The notes beneath the pieces were generated by a model. That model did not search any database. It was not told where the DNA came from and worked only from the letters and a program-made list of their open reading frames with translations. Both the position numbers and the translations under genes were made by a program. A stretch of DNA of 64,000 nt from Porticoccus sp905181945 (GTDB lineage: Bacteria; Pseudomonadota; Gammaproteobacteria; Pseudomonadales; Porticoccaceae), in NCBI RefSeq assembly GCF_047729555.1, contig NZ_CP159825.1, forward strand, positions 992,001 through 1,056,000. The letters are read 5' to 3'. Shown here piece by piece: positions 18,466 through 26,590 of this stretch. Position 1 is the stretch's first letter. Each line of letters begins with the position of its first letter.

Positions 18466-18855
18466 TTATGCTTCATCTTCGGACAATAACTCTATTTTAT
18501 AGCCATCAGGATCTTCCACAAAAGCCAACAAGGTACTGCCATGCTTCATGGGTCCGGGTTCACGCACAATAACCCCACCAGAAGCTCTTATCTGCTCGCA
18601 AGCGCTATAGACGTCTCGCACCCCAATAGCAATATGCCCATATCCATCGCCTAGGTTGTAATGGTCTATATTCCAGTTATGGGTTAACTCAAGAACAGTA
18701 CTAACTGATTCGTCGTCATAACCCAAAAAAGCTAATGTGAATTCACCTTCAGGATAATCTTTCGTTCTCAGCAACTTCATGTCTAGAATATTAGTATAGA
18801 AATACACAGACCGATTGAGATCTCCAACACGCAACATAGTATGTAGTAAGCGCAT
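18466..18855 (-). CDS. gloA: Lactoylglutathione lyase (glyoxalase I)
   Basis: Detoxifies methylglyoxal by converting its glutathione adduct to S-lactoylglutathione. 129 residues with all four metal ligands at family-typical positions: His5 (MRLLHTMLRV), Glu56 (TVLELTHNW), His74 (GYGHIAIGV) and Glu122 (GYKIELL). The short form resembles the E. coli Ni-type enzyme. It is tightly spaced before dat and 63 bp after argG, so argG-gloA-dat-alr may be one transcript. Confidence 0.95.
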   Translation of the reverse strand: MRLLHTMLRVGDLNRSVYFYTNILDMKLLRTKDYPEGEFTLAFLGYDDESVSTVLELTHNWNIDHYNLGDGYGHIAIGVRDVYSACEQIRASGGVIVREPGPMKHGSTLLAFVEDPDGYKIELLSEDEA

Positions 18856-18918
18856 ATCTTGAATTTTCTCCGGCTAAATACTTTTTAAACAGCCCAGGAA
18901 TGGACCTTATCGTAAACA

Positions 18919-20139
18919 TCAGCCTAGTTTTCGGCCCTTATTTGCAGCAATCCTTAGGCGTAACGCATTCAGCTTTATAAAGCCCTCAGCATCTTTTTGA
19001 TCATAAGCTCCATCGTCATCCTCGAAGGTAGCAATTTTTTCATCGAATAAACTATCTTCCGACTTACGACCCACTACAACAACATTGCCTTTGTATAGCT
19101 TCAATCGCACGGTTCCGTTAACTACATCCTGTGTAGCATCGATCAGCCCCTGAAGCATTGAACGTTCTGGTGACCACCAGTATCCGTTATAAACAACCTC
19201 TGCATATTTAGGCATCAAGCTGTCTTTCAGATGCGCCGATTCGCGATCCAAGGTCAGTGATTCAATGGCCCTATGCGCACGCAACATAATTGTGCCGCCT
19301 GGGGTTTCATAGCAACCCCGAGACTTCATGCCAACATAACGATTTTCAACTATATCCAGCCTACCTATACCGTTGTCGCCACCCACTTTATTTAAATAGG
19401 TTAGCACTTCTGCCGGAGACATGGACTGGTCATTAATTGCAACAATATCTCCTTTTTCGTAACTGAGCTCTACATAGGTAGGTTTCTCAGGCGCCTTCTC
19501 TGGAGAAACCGTCCAACGCCACATATCCTCTTCTGACTCCATCCATGGATCTTCTAAAACCCCACCTTCATACGAAATATGCAGTAAATTTGCATCCATT
19601 GAGTAAGGTGATTTTTTCTTTTTCCCAGAAAAATCAACAGGGATTTGATGGGTTTCACAGTAATCCATCAGTTTTTCTCTTGAGTTCAAATCCCATTCAC
19701 GCCACGGGGCGATCACCTTAATTCCTGGCTTTAAAGCATAAGCGCCTAGCTCGAAACGCACCTGGTCATTCCCCTTACCTGTTGCGCCATGGGATATGGC
19801 ATCAGCGCCTACTTCGTTAGCAATTTCAATTAATCGCTTGGCAATTAAAGGGCGTGCAATTGAAGTGCCTAGCAAGTATTCGCCTTCATAAATAGCATTT
19901 GCACGAAACATGGGAAATACGTAATCGCGAACAAACTCTTCACGCAAATCATCTATGTAGATCTCTTTAACACCTAAAGCTTCAGCTTTGAGTCTTGCAG
20001 GCTCTACCTCCTCCCCCTGGCCAATATCGGCTGTAAAAGTTACCACCTCACACTGATATGTTTCTTGCAGCCATTTGACAATTACTGAGGTATCAAGACC
20101 TCCAGAGTAAGCTAAAACCACCTTCTTGATCTCGGACAC
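18919..20139 (-). CDS. argG: Argininosuccinate synthase
   Basis: Joins citrulline and aspartate with ATP in arginine synthesis. The start is probably GTG at 20139 (MSEIKKVVLAYSGGLDTSV), behind an AGGAG; this gives 406 residues, the usual length. The extension to 20187 lacks family similarity. The PP-loop AYSGGLDTSV, SHGATGKGNDQVRFE, and YSMDANLLHISYEGG are conserved. argD and argF lie 12-14 kb away; argH is not in the window. Confidence 0.95.
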   Translation of the reverse strand: MSEIKKVVLAYSGGLDTSVIVKWLQETYQCEVVTFTADIGQGEEVEPARLKAEALGVKEIYIDDLREEFVRDYVFPMFRANAIYEGEYLLGTSIARPLIAKRLIEIANEVGADAISHGATGKGNDQVRFELGAYALKPGIKVIAPWREWDLNSREKLMDYCETHQIPVDFSGKKKKSPYSMDANLLHISYEGGVLEDPWMESEEDMWRWTVSPEKAPEKPTYVELSYEKGDIVAINDQSMSPAEVLTYLNKVGGDNGIGRLDIVENRYVGMKSRGCYETPGGTIMLRAHRAIESLTLDRESAHLKDSLMPKYAEVVYNGYWWSPERSMLQGLIDATQDVVNGTVRLKLYKGNVVVVGRKSEDSLFDEKIATFEDDDGAYDQKDAEGFIKLNALRLRIAANKGRKLG

Positions 20140-20363
20140 TATAAATAAACTCCTGATTAGACAACTTTGACAACCACCAATACTCACTATTCTAATATGC
20201 TGTTGACAAGTTTCACAGCAAACAAGCGATAATAAACACAGAAAACAACAAGCATACCAATAAGAAAGGTTATAATTATGTGCTACTTACTATAAAGCAT
20301 ATCTAAATTCCGGTAGCATTCAGTACCGAATCTAACTAAAAAATGATTAGAAGCGCAGCAAAA

Positions 20364-21404
20364 ATGACAAATAAAATACAGCTAACAATCACTCGACCAG
20401 ATGATTGGCATGTTCATTTGCGAGACAATGAAGCGTTAATTCATACTGTGCCAGACGCTGCACGATACTTCGGCAGATCTATTGTCATGCCTAATTTAAA
20501 CCCGCCAGTGATGAATACAAAGCAAGCTATGGCTTACCGTAATCGTATCTTAGAGAGTCGGCCGGCTGGTTCACTATGGCAACCCATGATGGTCTTATAT
20601 CTTACTGACAATACAAAGCCAGAAGAAATCAGCCAAGCTAAAGCCTCTGGTCAAATCTTCGCATGTAAGTATTATCCTGCTGGCGCCACCACAAACTCTG
20701 ATTCAGGGGTCACAAAACTAAGCAACATCGCCTCCGTTCTTTCACAGATGGAAAAAGAATCAATACCCTTGCTGCTTCATGGCGAAGTTAATGACCATAA
20801 CGTTGATATTTTTGATCGCGAGGCTGTTTTCATAGACCAGCAGTTACAAAAACTAATCCATAATTTTCCCGAACTCAATATTGTTCTTGAGCATATTTCC
20901 TCAAAGGAAAGCGCGCAATTTGTAGCTGAAAGACCTCATGGGTTGGCTGCAACCATTACCCCCCAACATCTTCTATATAACCGTAACCACATGCTTGCAG
21001 GTGGAATTAAGCCTCATTACTACTGCTTGCCTATTCTGAAACGAGACGTCCACCAAAAAGCACTAATTGCTGCGGCTACTAGCGGCGATCCTAGATTTTT
21101 TCTTGGAACTGATTCCGCGCCACATACAACATGCAGTAAAGAAAATGCATGCGGTTGCGCCGGCTGTTACTCAAATCATGCAGCCATTGAGTTCTATGCA
21201 GAAGCCTTTGAGTTAGCTGGAGCTCTTGATAAGCTTGAAGGTTTTGCTAGCCATCATGGTCCGGACTTCTATGGACTTCCTCGCAATATCGATACTATCA
21301 CGCTAAAAAAAATGCCCTGGAAGAATCCTACTAAATTACCTTTTATGAAAAATACAATCACCCCGCTTGGGGCAGGCGAAATGAGGCAATGGCAAGTAAC
21401 ATAG
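20364..21404 (+). CDS. pyrC: Dihydroorotase, E. coli PyrC type
   Basis: Cyclises carbamoyl-aspartate to dihydroorotate in pyrimidine synthesis. 346 residues from the ATG at 20364; an ATG at 20343 would add seven residues, and neither has a clear ribosome-binding site. Binuclear zinc site: HVH (16-18) in DDWHVHLRD, the carboxylated Lys in FACKYYPAGATTNSDSG, His in LLLHGEV, His in VLEHISS and Asp in FLGTDSAPH. It lies 28 bp before rnt, probably in one transcript. Confidence 0.95.
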   Translation: MTNKIQLTITRPDDWHVHLRDNEALIHTVPDAARYFGRSIVMPNLNPPVMNTKQAMAYRNRILESRPAGSLWQPMMVLYLTDNTKPEEISQAKASGQIFACKYYPAGATTNSDSGVTKLSNIASVLSQMEKESIPLLLHGEVNDHNVDIFDREAVFIDQQLQKLIHNFPELNIVLEHISSKESAQFVAERPHGLAATITPQHLLYNRNHMLAGGIKPHYYCLPILKRDVHQKALIAAATSGDPRFFLGTDSAPHTTCSKENACGCAGCYSNHAAIEFYAEAFELAGALDKLEGFASHHGPDFYGLPRNIDTITLKKMPWKNPTKLPFMKNTITPLGAGEMRQWQVT

Positions 21405-21432
21405 CCTGACAACTAACTTAAGTGGCGGACTC

Positions 21433-22044
21433 ATGCATCAATTAATGTCGGACAGATTTAGGGGCTTCTTGCCCGTTGTAGTCGATGTGGAAACAGGTGG
21501 CTTTAATTCCGAAACAGATGCCCTTTTAGAAATTGGGGCCGTCACTCTCTCCATTGATGATGAAGGTATATTGAGGCCAGACTGTAATATTTTTCACTCG
21601 GTGATTCCATTTGAAGGATCAAATATTGAACAAGCCGCTCTCGATATAACAGGAATTGACCCAAATGACCCTTACCGCATAGCCTTAGATGAAGAGGAAG
21701 TGTTAAATTTATTTTTTCAAGAAATTCGTGATGCAACCAAAGAGGCTCGCTGCAGTAGGGCTGTTCTGGTTGGCCATAATGCTCATTTTGATCTCGGTTT
21801 TTTAAACAGCGCTGCCAAACGAAATAATATCAAGCAAAGCCCATTCCATAGTTTTTCATGCTTTGACACAGCTACATTAGGCGGTCTAGCTTACGGACAA
21901 ACAGTTTTAGCGAAAGCATGCAAGGCTGCAGACATAGAGTTTGATAATAGTGAGGCTCATTCTGCACTATATGATGCAGAAAGAACTGCAGAATTATTCT
22001 GCAAGGTAGTCAACAAGTGGGGCGAGCTCGGAGGCTGGGATTAA
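21433..22044 (+). CDS. rnt: Ribonuclease T
   Basis: 3'-5' exoribonuclease of the DEDD family that trims tRNA and other stable RNA 3' ends. 203 residues. Exo I motif VVDVETGGFN (Asp18, Glu20), Exo II around VGHNAHFDLGFLN and Exo III HSALYDAERTAELF are all present. The pyrC-rnt arrangement is shared with Pseudomonas. The ATG at 21433 follows AAGTGGCGGACTC, and a second ATG lies four codons later. Confidence 0.94.
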   Translation: MHQLMSDRFRGFLPVVVDVETGGFNSETDALLEIGAVTLSIDDEGILRPDCNIFHSVIPFEGSNIEQAALDITGIDPNDPYRIALDEEEVLNLFFQEIRDATKEARCSRAVLVGHNAHFDLGFLNSAAKRNNIKQSPFHSFSCFDTATLGGLAYGQTVLAKACKAADIEFDNSEAHSALYDAERTAELFCKVVNKWGELGGWD

Positions 22045-22123
22045 TCAGAAAATTATCTACATACAACATGCTGGTAAGCGTCCTAAGCAGGCCTAGGTTT
22101 ATCAATACTGCGATTTAGGTAGC

Positions 22124-22423
22124 CTAACTACCAATCCGTCTAACTTTTTTAGTTGCTACTATTTGACAGCTCAGTCGATTATTGGTCTGGGGGTCAACAA
22201 CCATTTCTAGCATGATTTTTTCTGCGTCACTCGCTTCCCCCACTCTGCCCACCCAATCTTCATCGACATAACAGTGACAAGTCCCGCAAAGGCATTTCCC
22301 TCCACATTCAGCTAGAATTTCGTCAATTGTAGACTCTGCTGGACTCTGCATCACCGAATTATCAAGAGCTAGCTCGATCTCATATTCGTCACCATTAGAT
22401 TCAATATAATGGATAAGCGACAT
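22124..22423 (-). CDS. [2Fe-2S] ferredoxin, adrenodoxin/P450 type
   Basis: 99-residue electron carrier with the plant/adrenodoxin cysteine pattern: C-X5-C-X2-C in CGGKCLCGTCHCYV, plus the distal Cys in RLSCQIV. An extra cysteine lies inside the cluster loop and another follows it. The partner reductase or oxygenase is not in this window, so its electron acceptor is unknown. It is divergent from maeB across a 210-bp gap and convergent with rnt. Confidence 0.9.
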   Translation of the reverse strand: MSLIHYIESNGDEYEIELALDNSVMQSPAESTIDEILAECGGKCLCGTCHCYVDEDWVGRVGEASDAEKIMLEMVVDPQTNNRLSCQIVATKKVRRIGS

Positions 22424-22575
22424 ACTTTTTGCCTCGTACCTGTTGCTGATAACATTGTTGCTTACATCATAAATCTATATTCAAAGCATAACCCCCCAGT
22501 AACTCAATAATTAAAATTAGAATAAGGCAATTTTCTTAGGAATAATATTCACTCTCGCGTTAGAATATCGAATTC

Positions 22576-22610
22576 TCAGGGTATTAGAATTTAACCCAAA
22601 ATTACCCTGA
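22576..22610. promoter_or_regulatory. Inverted repeat upstream of maeB
   Basis: Perfect 8-bp arms TCAGGGTA (22576-22583) and TACCCTGA (22603-22610), separated by 19 bp, end 23 bp before the maeB start. The 27-bp arm-to-arm distance (between two and three helical turns) could suit a dimeric regulator or form a leader hairpin. No regulator gene is adjacent. Confidence 0.4.
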
Positions 22611-22633
22611 TCCTTAAATTACGAGAAAGAACG

Positions 22634-24925
22634 ATGGACGATTCATTCAAAGAAAGATCTCTTCGCTATCATATGGAACCCTCGCCAGGAAAACTGGAAA
22701 TCCGACCTACCAAACCAATGGCTAATGCGCGCGATCTAGCCATGGCATACTCACCAGGAGTAGCTTACGCTTGTGGTTATATTGTAAAAAACCCTGCAGA
22801 CGTAGATAAAGTTACTGCTCGCGGCAACCTTGTCGGTGTAATCACCAACGGGACCGCAGTTTTGGGTCTTGGAGACATAGGACCCCTAGCATCGAAACCT
22901 GTGATGGAAGGAAAGGCAGTTTTATTTAAAAAATTTGCCAATATCGATGTATTTGATATCGAAATTGACGAGCTTGATACAGATAAATTCATAGATATCG
23001 TTGCCTCGCTTGAGCCAACTTTTGGTGGTATCAACCTAGAAGATATTAAAGCCCCTGAATGCTTTCTTATTGAGCAGAAATTAAGAGAGCGAATGAACAT
23101 ACCTGTTTTCCATGATGATCAGCATGGAACAGCCATTGTGTCGGCTGCAGCCATATACAATGGTCTGCGAATCGTAGAAAAAAATATAGAGGACATAAAA
23201 ATTGTTGTGACTGGCGCTGGCGCGGCAAGTATTGCCTGCGTAAACCTTCTTGTAACGATGGGTCTGCGCAAAGAAAATGTTCGAATGATTGACCGTAATG
23301 GCGTCATATACAAAGGTAGAGGGGTTGGAATGAACCCCTGGAAAGAAGATTATGCAGTTGAAACCAGTGATAGAACCCTTGATGACGCTATAGCAAACGC
23401 CGATCTATTTTTAGGCCTGTCTGGTCCAGGAATTCTAAAAGCAGATATGGTCAAAAAGATGGCGCCCAATCCATTAATACTTGCTATGTCTAACCCAACG
23501 CCTGAGATTATGCCCGAATTGGCTAAGGCTGCTAGACCTGATGCCATCATAGCAACAGGCCGCTCTGATTATCCAAATCAAGTCAACAATGTTCTCTGTT
23601 TTCCTTTTATATTTCGGGGTGCCTTAGATTGCGGGGCAACCACAATCAATGATGAAATGAAACAAGCTTGCGTAAAGGCTATTGCCGATCTAGCTCACCG
23701 AGAAGTTTCGCCGGTAGTTGCTAAAGCCTATGTCGGAGAAGACCTCAAATTTGGCCCAGATTACCTTATTCCTAAGCCGTTTGATCCTCGTCTTATTGAA
23801 GAGATACCCTTAGCCGTTGTCAAAGCAGCCATGAAAAGTGGTGTTGCCACCAGACCAATAAAAGACCTTCGAGCATACCGGAATAAACTGCATAGCTACG
23901 TCAATCGTAGTCAGCTATTTATGCAACCTATGATCGAAAGAGCCCGAAGAAATCCGCCAAGAATAGCCTATGCTGAAGGTGAAAATAATGACGTACTTCG
24001 GGCTATGCAAGGTGTTATTGACGAAAAAATAGCCACGCCAATATTGATTGGTCGGCCCGCTGTAATTGACCGTAAAATCAAAGAAATGAACTTACGCATC
24101 ACCCCGGGTGTTGATCTGCAGATCTTTAATCCTGAGGATGGCGATCATCATGAAAATTACTGGCGGCATTATCATAAATGTGTGGGGCGTGCTGGTATTT
24201 CTGTGGAAACCGCAAGGAACTCAATACATACAGACAATACAGTGATTGCATCTATCATGGTGGCATTGGGAGATGCTGACGGATTAATCTGCGGAAAATC
24301 TGGTCGCTATGACCAACATCTCAGCAAGATTACAAGTATCATTCCTCCGCGCAATAACAACAGCAGCGTTTCATCTGTTTGCATTTTACTATTGGATGAT
24401 GGGCCGCTATTTCTGGCTGATGCATTTATTAATGTAAATCCCACTGAAGAGCAGATTGTTGATATCACAAAAGATGCGATCAATTTTGTAAAAGGATGCG
24501 GCGTCACGCCCAAAGTCGCTCTACTATCACACTCCAACTACGGAACGTATGACGACCAGTCAGCTCATAAAATGAAACGAGCTGCGGAAAAACTTCGCAT
24601 TGAAATTTCTCATACTGAAATTGATGGTGAAATGCATGCTATGTCTGCTCTCAATGAAACACTCAGGGAGACTATTTGTAATAGCACCAACATTACCGGA
24701 AGAGCAAACGTATTGATTATGCCAAACATGGATGCTGCAAGCATAGCTCTGGGTTTGATCCGCTCGCTCACCAATGCTCGTCTTGTAGGGCCTTTTCTTA
24801 ATGGTCTAGAAAAACCAGCACATATATTGATACCTTCGGTCTCAGGGAGGGGAATTTTAAATACTACAGCTATGATGGGGTCGGATTTTTTCACCACAGG
24901 TGATCAAGTGGAGACTGAGAGCTAA
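22634..24925 (+). CDS. maeB: NADP-dependent malic enzyme with phosphotransacetylase-like domain
   Basis: Oxidative decarboxylation of malate to pyruvate, producing NADPH. 763 residues, the long MaeB form: malic N-terminal domain (LAMAYSPGVAYAC, VFHDDQHGTAIV), NAD(P)-binding domain (VVTGAGAASIACVNLL near 195) and a C-terminal phosphotransacetylase-like domain from about 430, which in this family is regulatory (acetyl-CoA) rather than catalytic. The start at 22634 is preceded by GAGAAAG. The 210-bp gap upstream holds an 8-bp inverted repeat. It converges on slyX with 33 bp between stops. Confidence 0.95.
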   Translation: MDDSFKERSLRYHMEPSPGKLEIRPTKPMANARDLAMAYSPGVAYACGYIVKNPADVDKVTARGNLVGVITNGTAVLGLGDIGPLASKPVMEGKAVLFKKFANIDVFDIEIDELDTDKFIDIVASLEPTFGGINLEDIKAPECFLIEQKLRERMNIPVFHDDQHGTAIVSAAAIYNGLRIVEKNIEDIKIVVTGAGAASIACVNLLVTMGLRKENVRMIDRNGVIYKGRGVGMNPWKEDYAVETSDRTLDDAIANADLFLGLSGPGILKADMVKKMAPNPLILAMSNPTPEIMPELAKAARPDAIIATGRSDYPNQVNNVLCFPFIFRGALDCGATTINDEMKQACVKAIADLAHREVSPVVAKAYVGEDLKFGPDYLIPKPFDPRLIEEIPLAVVKAAMKSGVATRPIKDLRAYRNKLHSYVNRSQLFMQPMIERARRNPPRIAYAEGENNDVLRAMQGVIDEKIATPILIGRPAVIDRKIKEMNLRITPGVDLQIFNPEDGDHHENYWRHYHKCVGRAGISVETARNSIHTDNTVIASIMVALGDADGLICGKSGRYDQHLSKITSIIPPRNNNSSVSSVCILLLDDGPLFLADAFINVNPTEEQIVDITKDAINFVKGCGVTPKVALLSHSNYGTYDDQSAHKMKRAAEKLRIEISHTEIDGEMHAMSALNETLRETICNSTNITGRANVLIMPNMDAASIALGLIRSLTNARLVGPFLNGLEKPAHILIPSVSGRGILNTTAMMGSDFFTTGDQVETES

Positions 24926-24958
24926 GGTAAATCTTAGCTAGAGTGACAGCACAATTAT

Positions 24959-25177
24959 TTAGTAGTGTGGGGGTCTAACTGTTTCTTCAGTCTCTTCTAA
25001 AAACTTATCAGATAATATCTTTGTTGATGAGGCCAATAGCTCATACCTCTTGAGCAGCGCATCGATCTGATTTTGCTGTCGACATACTACATCGTTGAGC
25101 TGAAGAATAGTGTCTTCTTGGTAGGCCAGCTTAGTTTCCAACTCGATTATTCTTTCTATAGACACTAGAGTCTCCAA
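24959..25177 (-). CDS. slyX: SlyX family coiled-coil protein
   Basis: 72-residue acidic protein, predicted to be almost entirely coiled coil (ELETKLAYQEDTILQLNDVVCRQ...), ending in the family's typical PPHY. Function is unknown in all species; E. coli slyX lies near slyD. Here it lies between maeB (convergent) and the peroxiredoxin terminator. Confidence 0.85.
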   Translation of the reverse strand: METLVSIERIIELETKLAYQEDTILQLNDVVCRQQNQIDALLKRYELLASSTKILSDKFLEETEETVRPPHY

Positions 25178-25192
25178 AAAATAGTTATCTGT

Positions 25193-25227
25193 CTAACAAA
25201 AAAAACCGCAGAATATTCTTCTGCGGT
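25193..25227 (-). terminator. Rho-independent terminator of the peroxiredoxin gene
   Basis: A 9-bp perfect stem (ACCGCAGAA 25205-25213 with its complement 25219-25227) and a 5-nt loop. On the minus strand it is followed by eight T's (A-run at 25198-25205). It lies 57 bp downstream of the peroxiredoxin stop. Confidence 0.9.
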
Positions 25228-25283
25228 CTTTATAGTATTCCCAAATAGCTTGAAAATATAATCTTTAATTTTGTCTGTCGAAA

Positions 25284-25889
25284 TTAAAGATTATCTGCAT
25301 TTTCTGCCAAATAAGATGCAACCCCATCAGGAGATGCCGCCATACCCTTATCGCCATCTTTCCAGCCAGCTGGGCATACTTCGCCATGCTCTTGATGAAA
25401 ACTTAACGCATCAATAATACGAAGCATTTCATCGATATCACGCCCTAATGGCAAATGATTAACGATTTGATGGTACACAATACCGTCTTCACCAATCAAG
25501 AATGAGCCGCGGAAAGCAACTCCAGCGTCCCCAAACTCAACATCGTAAGCTTGACAAATTTCATGCTTCATATCAGCAACCAACGGGTATCTTACCTGCC
25601 CAATACCGCCGTCGTTAATCGCTGTGTTGCGCCATGCGTTATGAGTGAACACAGAATCAATAGAAACACCTATTACTTCAACGCCTCGTTTCTTAAATTC
25701 TTCGATACGATGATCAAATGCAATTAATTCTGAAGGGCATACAAACGTAAAATCTAAAGGATAAAAGAAGATGACCGCTTTCTTTCCTTTGATGGTTGCA
25801 TGCAAGTTAAATTCATCAACAATTTCACCATTAGCCAGTACCGCACCAGAAGTGAAGTCTGGGGCCTGTTTGCCTACTAATACTCCCAT
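25284..25889 (-). CDS. Typical 2-Cys peroxiredoxin (AhpC/TSA family)
   Basis: Reduces hydrogen peroxide and organic peroxides using a thiol donor. 201 residues, peroxidatic Cys in DFTFVCPSELIAF and resolving Cys in HGEVCPAGW near the C-terminus, so it is the typical 2-Cys dimer class. The C-terminal tail after the resolving cysteine is longer than in minimal forms. Its own terminator lies downstream. No AhpF or OxyR is adjacent; the next gene upstream is a monothiol glutaredoxin. Confidence 0.94.
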   Translation of the reverse strand: MGVLVGKQAPDFTSGAVLANGEIVDEFNLHATIKGKKAVIFFYPLDFTFVCPSELIAFDHRIEEFKKRGVEVIGVSIDSVFTHNAWRNTAINDGGIGQVRYPLVADMKHEICQAYDVEFGDAGVAFRGSFLIGEDGIVYHQIVNHLPLGRDIDEMLRIIDALSFHQEHGEVCPAGWKDGDKGMAASPDGVASYLAENADNL

Positions 25890-26071
25890 AATAAAACTCC
25901 TTTTTGTCGTAATTAAACAGCCAAGACAGTCAGCTATCTCATCATCCTTTTAAGATAACAATGGTAATATTACACTATCAAAGATGGCAGTTACATTGTA
26001 ATTTTCTATAGCATTTATAGGCAAACACTAACAACTAACTACGCCGTCTGCGCTTGGAGCCAGAAACCAAA

Positions 26072-26392
26072 TCAAGCAGCTTGGGACGCCTCTTTGATTA
26101 ATGGGGCTAGCTCACCTTTTGCATGCATCTCTGCAATAATATCACAACCTCCAATCAGCTCACCTTTTACCCAAAGCTGGGGGAATGTCGGCCAGTTTCC
26201 GTATAGAGGAAGATTCGATCGAATCTCTGGGTTAGTCAATATGTCCACAAAAGCAAAACGCTCACCGCAAGCAGTGAGCGCCTCTATAGTGCGCGCAGAA
26301 AAACCGCATTGCGGTGCATTTGGAGATCCTTTCATATAAAGAATAATAGGGTTCTCTTCTATTTGCTCGCGAATGGTGTCCATAATATCCAT
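26072..26392 (-). CDS. grxD: Monothiol glutaredoxin, CGFS type
   Basis: 106 residues with the CGFS active site in APQCGFSARTI and the WPTFPQLWVKGELIGGCD glutathione-binding segment. Such proteins bind a bridging [2Fe-2S] cluster with glutathione and deliver it to iron-sulfur targets. Same strand as the peroxiredoxin, 182 bp upstream, probably its own transcript. Confidence 0.95.
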   Translation of the reverse strand: MDIMDTIREQIEENPIILYMKGSPNAPQCGFSARTIEALTACGERFAFVDILTNPEIRSNLPLYGNWPTFPQLWVKGELIGGCDIIAEMHAKGELAPLIKEASQAA

Positions 26393-26522
26393 TAATTTAC
26401 ATCTCCAGAAAGAAACAAAATATAACTAAATTCATTTGTTGATATTTTAGCTCTTTTATTGATTTCGCTAAACCCATTTCTTTCCTAAAAATTATCCATT
26501 CAAAAAGTATAATTATTACCTA

Positions 26523-26556
26523 CTCTACACAGACAACCAAAGTGGCCTGTGTAGAG
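26523..26556 (-). terminator. Hairpin downstream of the TonB receptor gene
   Basis: Perfect 10-bp arms CTCTACACAG (26523-26532) and its complement (26547-26556) around a 14-nt loop, 35 bp past the receptor stop. No T-run follows directly on the minus strand, so it may be a weak terminator or a transcript-stabilising hairpin. Confidence 0.45.
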
Positions 26557-26590
26557 CAATATGGAATAATTACCTGATAGTCGTATTTCT

